Positions 6,872-13,374 of a stretch of 34,946 nucleotides of DNA are shown here, one piece after another. The notes beneath the pieces are model-generated. The model saw nothing but the letters and a program-made list of their open reading frames with translations, searched no databases and was not told the origin of the DNA. Every line of letters begins with the position of its first letter. Within the stretch, counting starts at the first letter, position 1. Origin of the DNA: Victivallaceae bacterium (GTDB lineage Bacteria > Verrucomicrobiota > Lentisphaeria > Victivallales > Victivallaceae); contig JAQULZ010000011.1 of NCBI GenBank assembly GCA_028718375.1, positions 1 through 34,946 of the forward strand. The letters run 5' to 3'. Made by a program: the position numbers and the translations under genes.

Positions 6872-7861
6872 CTAGCTATTAGAATGCAATTCAGTATTAA
6901 ATTCAAAATCCAATAATTCTTTGTCTGTCAAACGCTTGAGTTCCAAGAAACGGTCGGAATTCATTCCCCACATCATTCCGGCGTATTCCAGGAATTTTCC
7001 CCGGCAATATAATTTTCTCTCCGTCCGGGCAATTTCCTGCAGCGTCCGGAAAAAATACCGCCGGTTCGCTTCCGCGGCCGGCCCGGCCCGACCAACCGAC
7101 CGGAAATTGCGGATCAGAAACGGATCGCGCAACAGCCCGCGCGCAATCATCGCCCCGGTGCAGCCGGTTCCAAGGCAATCCCGCACATCTTCTTCGGAAA
7201 ACATATCGCCGCTGGCAATGACCGGCACCTTTCCCGCCCAGGCGGTCAGACATCTGAATCGTTCGGCCCGCAGCGTCACCGGCAGATACAGCTCGCCAAC
7301 CGTCCGGTAATGTACTCCGATGAAGTCCAGCGTGCCGGTTCCGGCCAGGGCGGGAATGATCCGTTCGCTTTCCCGCCAGTCCGCGCAACCGGAGCGCAGT
7401 TTGACGCTGAGTGAAACCTCCGGCAAAACGTTCTTCACTGTATGAAGGATTTCCGTCATCAGGGAAATATTCCGGAGCAGCGCACCGCCGGCGCCGCTCC
7501 GGAGCACCTGCCGGCTCGGACAGGCAAAATTCAGGTTGACGCCTTTGATGCCCAGTTCCGCCAGGCATTTGGCGACTGCCGCCAGCAAGGCGGGACTCGT
7601 TCCCATCACCTGCCCGATCACCGGCAATCCGGCGTGCAGATAAGGCTGGAGGAATTTTTTCAGCCGCGCCGGTTTGGGAACATTGGTGGTCACCCGGTAA
7701 TAAGGAGTGAGCCAGCCGTCGGTCAGCCGCAGTTGATGAAATGCCCGGCAGAACAACGGGGTAATCACTCCTTCCATCGGGCCGGGAAAAAAACGCGGGA
7801 AATTCAGCCCGGACGCAAATACAAAAGTATTTTCACCGCACGCCGGGCGGGCGGAAATCAC
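6872..7861 (-). CDS. tRNA-dihydrouridine synthase (Dus family)
   Basis: A 329-residue FMN enzyme that reduces uridine to dihydrouridine in tRNA. FFPGPMEGVITPLFCR opens the TIM barrel. GVNLNFACPS holds the catalytic cysteine (C114), then SGAGGALL; VKLRSG and GVHYRT are further barrel and FMN-binding motifs, as is IASGDMFS. The form of the CPS.QV...GAGGALL block is nearest the DusC/DusA groups, but the subclass is uncertain. The start is GTG at 7861 within GTGA, overlapping the upstream gene's stop, which implies translational coupling. The last codons (HSNS) and the TAG stop come from the repeat and the CTAG duplication of the inserted 270-bp element, so the natural C-terminus has been altered. 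Confidence 0.88.
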   Translation of the reverse strand: MISARPACGENTFVFASGLNFPRFFPGPMEGVITPLFCRAFHQLRLTDGWLTPYYRVTTNVPKPARLKKFLQPYLHAGLPVIGQVMGTSPALLAAVAKCLAELGIKGVNLNFACPSRQVLRSGAGGALLRNISLMTEILHTVKNVLPEVSLSVKLRSGCADWRESERIIPALAGTGTLDFIGVHYRTVGELYLPVTLRAERFRCLTAWAGKVPVIASGDMFSEEDVRDCLGTGCTGAMIARGLLRDPFLIRNFRSVGRAGPAAEANRRYFFRTLQEIARTERKLYCRGKFLEYAGMMWGMNSDRFLELKRLTDKELLDFEFNTELHSNS

Positions 7862-9813
7862 TTTAAGGTGCTCACTTTCCGCAGCAGGTCGCGCCGCAGT
7901 TGTCGGATGAAATCACGTACCTGAGCCTGGTCAAATCCCATTCTCATACCTAAGGAATACAACAGTTTGTTTTCTTCAGCGGTTATTTTTCCGTCGGCCA
8001 GACACATCGTCGCCATGGCGTTGAGATAATCGACGCACAGCGACGGATGATCCGGCAACGCGGGTTTCATGGTGCCGGCGGCGACTGATTTTATAATCAG
8101 CTCGACCCGCGCCGGGGCGACATTCCGGGACTTGGCGAAACTGTCCAGCAAAGCGCGTTCGGCGGAATCGATATTTCCGTCCGTCAGCATCATCGCGGCC
8201 GCCCCGGCGATCAGCAGTTCACCGTCCGGCGCCGGAATGGAAGCGCCTCCCGGCCGGGCAATATTATTCACATAGACCGATTTTTCAGTATCATCCGATA
8301 CGGCGGGGAAGCCGGAGAATACCCGCACATCGTGCAGAATCCAATCCCGGCTGCCGTCATTGAGCGGAGTGTGGCAATATTCGCAGCAAGGTTTGCTGCT
8401 GTTCACCTCGGGCGCACCGCAATTCGGACAATGAACGCTGGTGAGAATATTTTTGTCCGAGGATTTGACGCCTTTCCGGCGTTCAAGAATCATTTCGTGC
8501 TGGTAGAGGTGCGCCGCCCTGAAGTCCGGAATCGCAAAACCGGGAACTGCAGCAGTGACTTTATGTCCCGACCAGCGGATCAATACCCGCAGGAAATCAT
8601 TGTTGGCGTGTTCCGCCGAAATAACCTCCAGCAGTTCGACGCAGCCCACCGCGACATCGGCGAAAAAACAATGCCGCCCGTCCGGCAACGGCCGGAAATC
8701 ATCGCGGTTGGTATGCAGATACTCACTCGCGGCCAGCTTCACCAGATATTTGACATCGGCGAAAAACTGTGCGGCGATATGACGGAAAAAAATGACCGAG
8801 GCGCGATCCTCGATATGACTGATATTGAAAGCGGGATCAGCCCGGCGGATAGCTTCGAGGCCGGGAATGCAGCGGGGAAGCCGGACTGCATATTCCGATT
8901 CCTGGGTTATTTCAGTCAAAACCCAGTCGTATTCGCCGGAATTGATGATCGCCTTACAGGAGGGACATTCGGTTTTGTCCAGCAGTTCCAGGGGATTGCC
9001 GCAGTTCGGGCAGCAGTTTTCCAGCAGCCCGGCGGCGGTTTTGGTTTTTGCGCCCGGCCGGCGCAGCAAAGTCCAGTATTCGGTAAAGGATTCGGGATAA
9101 GGATTACCCCGCACAGATTCGTTATTGGCAGTATTGATAAAACGGTCAACCGCTTCAGCGGTGATCTTCAAATCTACCGCGTCGAAAAATTCATCGCTCC
9201 GGATAGCTACGATTTCACTGCTCAGAACTTCGATGCCGGCCATCTCGTTCCGTACCCCGGACGCCCGGTACATCGCCAGTTGCAGGGAGAAACGCTCGAA
9301 AATACCGTCTGAAATGAAAGCGCGCGCTTTTGCCATATCCATTTCCGACCAGGCGTTCTGAATCCGGACGAAAGCGGTTTTTACCCGGGCGCACAATCCT
9401 TCAGCCGTGAAGTCCGGGTCGCGGGCGAGCAACCGTTTGCCGGCATTTTCCAGGGCATCCGGACGCTGCCGCTGCAGTCCGCGCCGGATTTGAATATTCT
9501 GATAAGACGTATTGGCTTTGCTGCCGGCCAGAGCGAACAGGAACAGGATCAGGAGAATTATCGGAATGCTGATGAAAGGATACTGAAAAATAAGGACGAA
9601 CAGCAAAACATCGCCGCCGTAACCCCCATGATAACCGCCGCCGCCACTGAAACCGCCGCCGCCACTGAAACCGCCGCCGCCGCTGAAACCGCCGCCGCCG
9701 CTGAAACCGCCGCCGCCGCCGGCCCGGGCCTGGACTGTTGCGCAAATGAATAAAAGTATCAGCCCGGAAAAAAGCAGACAAACTTCGCGATGACGTTTAA
9801 AAAAGCTGAACAC
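7858..9813 (-). CDS. membrane protein with GGGGFS repeats, two Tim44-like domains, two zinc ribbons and a TerB-like domain
   Basis: A 651-residue protein. Residues 1-30 are a signal peptide or anchor. Residues 32-60 are GGGGFS tandem repeats, encoded by an 18-bp minisatellite at about 9630-9720. A membrane helix follows at about 69-96. A Tim44-like domain (about 130-255) leads to a zinc ribbon (CPNC 268-271, CPSC 283-286). A second Tim44-like region (about 300-445) leads to a second ribbon (CPNC 462-465, CEYC 477-480). The end (about 530-645) is TerB-like, with acidic motifs LTDGNIDSAE and LADGKITAEE. Known: Tim44-like domains bind membranes or partner proteins, and TerB-like domains occur in stress and membrane-surveillance proteins. 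Function is unknown. It is coupled to dus downstream. Confidence 0.7.
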   Translation of the reverse strand: MFSFFKRHREVCLLFSGLILLFICATVQARAGGGGGFSGGGGFSGGGGFSGGGGFSGGGGYHGGYGGDVLLFVLIFQYPFISIPIILLILFLFALAGSKANTSYQNIQIRRGLQRQRPDALENAGKRLLARDPDFTAEGLCARVKTAFVRIQNAWSEMDMAKARAFISDGIFERFSLQLAMYRASGVRNEMAGIEVLSSEIVAIRSDEFFDAVDLKITAEAVDRFINTANNESVRGNPYPESFTEYWTLLRRPGAKTKTAAGLLENCCPNCGNPLELLDKTECPSCKAIINSGEYDWVLTEITQESEYAVRLPRCIPGLEAIRRADPAFNISHIEDRASVIFFRHIAAQFFADVKYLVKLAASEYLHTNRDDFRPLPDGRHCFFADVAVGCVELLEVISAEHANNDFLRVLIRWSGHKVTAAVPGFAIPDFRAAHLYQHEMILERRKGVKSSDKNILTSVHCPNCGAPEVNSSKPCCEYCHTPLNDGSRDWILHDVRVFSGFPAVSDDTEKSVYVNNIARPGGASIPAPDGELLIAGAAAMMLTDGNIDSAERALLDSFAKSRNVAPARVELIIKSVAAGTMKPALPDHPSLCVDYLNAMATMCLADGKITAEENKLLYSLGMRMGFDQAQVRDFIRQLRRDLLRKVSTLK

Positions 9814-9860
9814 AGCCGGCTCCTTACCTTAAGTATGCAAATACGAATTAGTTCAATTCA

Positions 9861-10193
9861 TCAAATGCCGAGATCAGACAACATCATACACAGATGATTT
9901 ATTATTCCGACCAGCTTGGGATGGGACGCCTCGAATTCCTCCACCGTGCCGCGCAACCCCGCAATATTTTCCCGGAATTCGGCCGGTTCACCGCCGGAAG
10001 CCAAAAGCTGCTTAGTTGAAACCTGGGTTTTATCGGCGATATCCTGAGCCGTATCCGGCCGGATTTTATTCAAATCGGATAATTCCGTTTTCAGACTGCA
10101 CATCAAATCCAGCAGGTCTTCCTTGATCCTGGCGTCCAGTTGAGACGTTTCCCGGATTTCCTTCTCTATCGCTTCTATTTTTTTCAAAGACAT
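9861..10193 (-). CDS. DUF4404 family protein
   Basis: A 110-residue, mainly helical protein. The C-terminal pattern VEEFEASHPKLVGIINHLCMMLSDLGI matches DUF4404, whose members end with F...HP.L......L...L...GI. The N-terminal half (KKIEAIEKEIRETSQLDARIKEDLLDLMCSLKTEL) predicts a coiled coil. No signal peptide or membrane segment. The family has no known function and is often annotated as a small cytosolic helical protein. It lies 47 bases upstream of the Tim44/TerB gene on the same strand and could be co-transcribed with it. Confidence 0.7.
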   Translation of the reverse strand: MSLKKIEAIEKEIRETSQLDARIKEDLLDLMCSLKTELSDLNKIRPDTAQDIADKTQVSTKQLLASGGEPAEFRENIAGLRGTVEEFEASHPKLVGIINHLCMMLSDLGI

Positions 10194-10339
10194 GGCGGAA
10201 TCCCCCTGTTTGCCTTTAAATTATAGGAAAAGCTATGGTTATTCAAGTTCAACATCCAAAAATAATATAAAAAAACCAACCGGAAGCTGCAGAATCCGGA
10301 TAGAGAATATGCCGCAAAGATAAAAATACCGGCAGGATA

Positions 10340-10386
10340 TTGAATTCAACAAGAAAACGGCTATTATAACCTGGTGAACCTGGTGA
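10340..10386 (+). promoter_or_regulatory. promoter of the TPR gene with a tandem 9-bp repeat at the start site
   Basis: TTGAAT (10340-10345) and TATTAT (10362-10367), spacing 16, resemble a sigma-70-type promoter. Immediately after, ACCTGGTGA occurs twice in tandem (10369-10377 and 10378-10386), covering the expected transcription start, a position suited to a repressor. The ribosome site AGGAGG follows. Confidence 0.4.
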
Positions 10387-10407
10387 AATAAATACAGGAG
10401 GCAAAAA

Positions 10408-11268
10408 ATGTTCAGGAAGTTTTTTTTCGGATTAATGGTCATCTCGGCCGTCTTTATTCAAGCCGCGGCGCAAAGCAATTTCAAGGATTTTTTTGAGCTC
10501 GGGAGAATCTCTTACCACAAAGGCGATCTCAGCAATGCCATTGCCAATTACACCAAAGCGCTCGCCATCGACCCGAAAAACGCGGCCGCCTATAACAACC
10601 GCGGCATCGCCAAAAAAGCCATGGGGAAATTCGAGGACGCGATCAAGGATTTCACTGCGGCCCTGAACCTTAACCCGAAATCCGGCAGTTCCTATTATAA
10701 CCGCGGCAATGCCAAACACAGTTTGGGGAAAACTCTCGAGGCGATTGAGGATTACACCAAAGCGCTTAATTTTAAGCCGAACGACGCGAACATCTATAAC
10801 AACCGCGGCGTCGCCAAGCGCGATTCGGGAAATCTGGAAGAAGCCATCAAAGATTTTACCCAGGCGCTTGAGATCAGGCCGGACGACGCGAAAATCTACA
10901 ATAACCGCGGTGTCGCCAAAGCGAAAAAGGGAAGTTACCAGAATGCGATCGTCGATTTTACCCAGGCGCTCAATATCGACCCCGAATACGGGCACGCTTA
11001 TTACAACCGCGGCTGCGCCAAGAAAAAACTCGGTTACGCAAAGCAGGCTCAGCTCGATTTTAAGAAAGCGCGGGAAAAGTATGATAAATCTTTCGATAAA
11101 AATCCCTTTGTCATCGGCGAGAAAGCTTTCAAGTCGGAAGATAAGGCTTTTAAAAAGAATCCTTTCACCACGGGGGAAAAGTCTTTTAAAACCGAAGATG
11201 CCGATTTTGATAAAAATCCCTTCACCGCCGCCAATAAAGCCTTTAAGTCGGAAGACGCTTCTTTTTAA
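10408..11268 (+). CDS. secreted tetratricopeptide repeat protein with a C-terminal 19-residue repeat tail
   Basis: A 286-residue protein. Residues 1-22 are a signal peptide (MFRKFFFGLMVISAVFIQAAAQ). Six TPR units follow from about 24 to 222, each 34 residues with the YNNRG.AK....G....AI.DFT.AL...P pattern. The tail (about 227-283) is three copies of a 19-residue repeat, such as KSFDKNPFVIGEKAFKSED, rich in lysine and phenylalanine. I do not recognise this tail from any family. TPRs scaffold protein-protein contacts, so export to periplasm or surface is inferred. The start follows an AGGAGG site. The repeats are near identical at DNA level, so slippage could vary their number. No operon partner. 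Confidence 0.8.
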   Translation: MFRKFFFGLMVISAVFIQAAAQSNFKDFFELGRISYHKGDLSNAIANYTKALAIDPKNAAAYNNRGIAKKAMGKFEDAIKDFTAALNLNPKSGSSYYNRGNAKHSLGKTLEAIEDYTKALNFKPNDANIYNNRGVAKRDSGNLEEAIKDFTQALEIRPDDAKIYNNRGVAKAKKGSYQNAIVDFTQALNIDPEYGHAYYNRGCAKKKLGYAKQAQLDFKKAREKYDKSFDKNPFVIGEKAFKSEDKAFKKNPFTTGEKSFKTEDADFDKNPFTAANKAFKSEDASF

Positions 11269-11577
11269 AGCAAAAATAAAATGAAAAAAAAGATGTAACG
11301 CCGCGGTGATCCAACGGCCGACTTTGCGCAGGCTGAAACACCGCGTAACGACGTCGGCAATTTATCCTCATTTTTTTATCGCCGGCAACAAAAACCAGGC
11401 CGCTGATCACCATTAACCGCAGCAGCAATTTTTGCCGGAAATTTCAATTTTTATACCAAGTTGATCAAAAATATGGAGTTCTTCGCCGGTTTATGACATA
11501 AACAAGTTCAAAAAGCGAAAAACCTGAAAGACCAATATTTTTCCCGCCGTAGTATCGTTTTTTTCAATTATGCGCTT
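11269..11577. other. intergenic stretch without a supported gene
   Basis: No supported gene. A 61-codon minus-strand frame (11243-11428) has a hydrophobic start but no ribosome site and runs into the TPR gene, so it is not called. ATACCAAGTTGATCAAAAAT at 11453-11476 is a short repeat also found at 11969. Confidence 0.3.
11453..11476. repeat. short ATACCAAGTTG repeat (copy 1)
   Basis: ATACCAAGTTGATCAAAAAT followed by ATGG. Copy 2 at 11969-11994 differs by two inserted bases (ATACCAAGTTGCGATC, then AAAAATATAG). Both are preceded by TTT or TTTT. These may be ends of the same mobile unit. Confidence 0.5.
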
Positions 11578-11737
11578 ATACTAATGAGCGATCAGTCATA
11601 GATAATGGCGATGGCGGATTTTGAGATGGATTTTGGTTATAAACCGCAGAGCGATACAGAGTATCGCGCGAGGATTTATGGCAAAAATCGGCTCAAAAGA
11701 ACCATCGAAATGCCTATGAATGAGAGCGAATTGGTAT
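11578..11737 (+). repeat. 160-bp palindromic element, copy A
   Basis: Exactly 160 bases, with imperfect inverted ends (ATACTAATGAGCGATCAGTC here, ATACCAATTCGCTCTCATTC on the other strand, both reaching TCATAGA). It contains the perfect hairpin GCGATACAGAGTATCGC (11651-11667). Copies at 30271-30430 (minus orientation, one mismatch by eye) and 34576-34735 (minus) show it is dispersed and recent. A frame begins MAMADFEMDFGYKPQSDTEY and stays open through the copy and on to 11769, but no protein family is recognised and coding is not claimed. Confidence 0.85.
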
Positions 11738-11824
11738 TAAGATTCATTTCTGATTTATTTTTCAGTTAAATTTTTCAAACGTAAAAAATAATACAGAACA
11801 TTTTTTATTCATTAAAGTGCTGAA

Positions 11825-12132
11825 TTATCTGATGGTTGAATGGTGCGGAATTGCTTCTTGAAGGTTGTAGCCGAGAAACCAACGGTAAGCCAGGTTGACC
11901 TCTATTTCGCGGATGAGCTGACGCTCACTGCACACTCCGAACAAATAGCCGATAAACAGCATTTTATACCAAGTTGCGATCAAAAATATAGTAATGATTG
12001 CTTTTTCAACTTTGCCCGAATGAACCCGAAATCGAACACTCTATCGATTTCCCGCAAAAGGTGGTCTTGCGGTACCAGTTGTTCTAAACTGACGAACTCA
12101 AATTCTATCCGGGAGGACTGCTGCCTAATCAT
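11825..12132 (-). pseudogene. IS1182-like transposase fragment, interrupted
   Basis: Minus-strand ATG at 12132 gives MIRQQSSRIEFEFVSLEQLV, then PQDHLLREIDRVFDFGFIRAKLK, the N-terminus of IS1182-type transposases. It stops near 11998. After the ATACCAAGTTG repeat (11969-11994), the family resumes at 11962 as MLFIGYLFGVCSERQLIREI, then EVNLAYRWFLGYNLQEAIPHHSTI, ending in TAA at 11825. The roughly 15-20 residues that normally join these blocks (GRP..DPV..) are missing and replaced by the repeat. The catalytic DDE region is absent. This is a dead fragment, but it shows that an IS1182-like element has been active here. Confidence 0.75.
11969..11994. repeat. short ATACCAAGTTG repeat (copy 2), inside the transposase remnant
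   Basis: ATACCAAGTTGCGATC, then AAAAATATAG, matching 11453-11476 except for two bases. It sits exactly at the break between the two transposase blocks, which suggests insertion or recombination at this point. Confidence 0.5.
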
Positions 12133-12201
12133 TTCAATTGAAAAGTCCTTCCCTATTCAAAATAAGGGTCTTCGCGCGAATTTATGGGTTGAACGCAAAT
12201 A

Positions 12202-12294
12202 TATCAGAACCCTGCTCTTGTCAAGCTCGGATTCGAAATAAACCGCTTCGCTATTTATTTCGAATCCGAGCTTGACAAGGCCAGGAACCTGATA
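12202..12294. repeat. long palindrome with perfect 26-bp arms
   Basis: CTTGTCAAGCTCGGATTCGA, then AATAAA (12217-12242) is perfectly mirrored at 12254-12279 across an 11-base centre. Weaker symmetry extends to 12202 and 12294 (ATCAGAACCCTG against ATCAGGTTCCTG). One arm's outer part recurs at 30031-30056 (GAGCTTGACAAGACCAGGGT, then TCTGA). This could be two element ends joined head to head, or a bidirectional terminator. Without a T-run, the former is favoured. Confidence 0.75.
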
Positions 12295-12309
12295 AGTAAA
12301 GTTTTTTGC

Positions 12310-12344
12310 TTTCAGGGAAAAACAATGGTTTTTTTTCCCTGAAA
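12310..12344. terminator. hairpin, possible bidirectional terminator
   Basis: TTTCAGGGAAAAA (12310-12322) pairs with TTTTTCCCTGAAA (12332-12344). The 13-bp stem is rich in A and T around a GGG/CCC core, and A and T tracts surround it. No active gene ends here, so it may belong to an old element. Confidence 0.4.
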
Positions 12345-12389
12345 CATAATAATAAAGCAGGCAACTAAGGAACTCGGCTTTTAAAATTG

Positions 12390-12590
12390 AGCTCAGTGCC
12401 CGGAGGGCGGGAGCGAAGATTTTTTGCTCTCCCGTGTGATACCGGGAAGTGTCCGGCGCAGCCGGGGCTTCACGGTATCACGCGGACAGACCAAGGCAAA
12501 GGAAGCGTCAAAGTGCAGGGCATTGCCCTGCCGCCGCCGGCGAAAGGCGCAGAGGGGGTTTGGGGGGCTTAAGGGCCCACCAAAAAAAGG
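12390..12590. repeat. 200-220-bp structured repeat, copy 1
   Basis: Begins AGCTCAGTGCCCGGAGGGCG and ends GGGCCCACCAAAAAAAGG. Its partner is 28179-28398. Folded parts: GCTC/GAGC enclosing GCCC/GGGC; a long stem 12434-12448 with 12469-12484 enclosing CCGGC/GCCGG; the strictly kept GCGGACAGACCAAGGCA; the hairpin GCAGGGC/GCCCTGC; and a G-run/C-run end. The linker lengths differ from copy 2 while the stems are kept. No coding frame is conserved. Function unknown: mobile repeat or structured RNA. Confidence 0.75.
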
Positions 12591-12713
12591 AGGGCCGGCG
12601 CCGTCATACCATATTTGAAATAACGGATTTTTTTGAACACCGAAATATTTTCGCTCAATCTGAGCATATATAACCCATAAATTCTGGTGAAGAAGCCAAA
12701 ATAAGAAAGGAGT

Positions 12714-13117
12714 TTGTCAACAGTCTGTCATGATTACCATCATGTGCCGGTTCATAATCCGCTGTTCGGATTGACTATGGCGGCGCTGTTGGCGCTTTTT
12801 TCTTTTCACCGGCTGCAATGCCTTATCCTTTACCTGGCACTTTTTCATTTGCCTCTGGTAATGGATTTAGTCGGTTCCGGCCCCCGCTGGACGAACGCTT
12901 ATTTCGAGCCGTTTTTGTCCTGTGAGCTATACAGTAAACTGAACTGGCCGCTGTTTTCCTGGCAGAATCTGACGGTTAACCTGCTGCTGGTGGTCTGGAC
13001 GGTAGTCATCATCGTCCGTCAGCGTCGTACCCCGTGGAATATATCCTGCCGAAGCTGGACCAAAAATGGACTCCCGAAATAATCCGCTTTTTTGAGAAAT
13101 TCCGGAAAGTTTTGTAA
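12714..13117 (+). pseudogene. truncated, frameshifted membrane protein (metal-dependent-hydrolase-like)
   Basis: The first readable part has HDYHHVPVHNPLFG, a hydrophobic stretch, HLPLVMDLVGSGPRW, YFEPF and WPLFSWQNLTVNLLLVVWTV, a pattern seen in small membrane proteins annotated as putative metal-dependent hydrolases. The only usable start is TTG at 12714 directly against GGAG, and the usual N-terminal part is missing. At the CCCC near 13030 the frame ends early in the current reading, while the shifted frame continues sensibly as VEYILPKLDQKWTPEIIRFF, then EKFRKVL, stopping at 13117. One lost base in the C-run explains this. The gene is broken at both places. The family assignment is tentative. 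Confidence 0.5.
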
Positions 13118-13270
13118 AAAACTGATTTCGGGGAAGGCGCCGAACCCTCAACCTCTTCCAAAGATTTTTGAGCGGCAAGGAAATCCGATTTATCCCCGAA
13201 AGGGGGCGTTTGATTACCCAAACAGAGTGGGACGTGTTTTCAATAAACGGTCAAACTTATTTTTTCTGTA

Positions 13271-13300
13271 GCAAAAACAAAAAAATCTTTGTTTTTAAAA
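13271..13300. repeat. A/T hairpin, relative of the 28098 and 34439 repeats
   Basis: CAAAAACAAAAAAATCTTTG, then TTTTTAAAA forms an A/T stem like those at 28121-28156 and 34463-34498 but lacks their CCGGC..AGAGCTGATAA flank. It may serve as a terminator ahead of the kinase promoter. Confidence 0.35.
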
Positions 13301-13308
13301 TGCCGTAA

Positions 13309-13346
13309 TTGATTATCTATTTTTCCCGGGTTATAATAAACCCGGG
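13309..13346 (+). promoter_or_regulatory. kinase promoter with the -10 box inside a 22-bp palindrome
   Basis: TTGATT (13309-13314) and TATAAT (13332-13337) are spaced 17 bases, a near-ideal promoter. The -10 box is the loop of CCCGGGTT (13325-13332) and AACCCGGG (13339-13346), a perfect 8-bp inverted repeat. Because transcription would start at about 13344, the palindrome is mostly outside the RNA and is best read as an operator that blocks the promoter when bound. The regulator is not identified. Confidence 0.6.
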
Positions 13347-13374
13347 TCTCAAATGTTTAAGGAGAAGATGCGTA

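Noticed and set aside
8332..9312. 326-codon plus-strand open frame
   Set aside because: It lies wholly opposite the Tim44/TerB gene, which has clear zinc ribbons and domain structure; the antisense frame has no family pattern and is a by-product of GC-rich codon use.
9630..9720. Tandem 18-bp units considered as a CRISPR array
   Set aside because: Units are contiguous without spacers and encode GGGGFS in the frame of a real gene; a coding minisatellite.
11840..12241. 133-codon plus-strand open frame
   Set aside because: The opposite strand carries recognisable transposase blocks; the plus frame has no ribosome site or family pattern.
12390..12620. Overlapping 61-74 codon frames in the structured repeat
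   Set aside because: Frames are not kept in copy 2 at 28179-28398, where indels shift phase; the stems are conserved and the codons are not.
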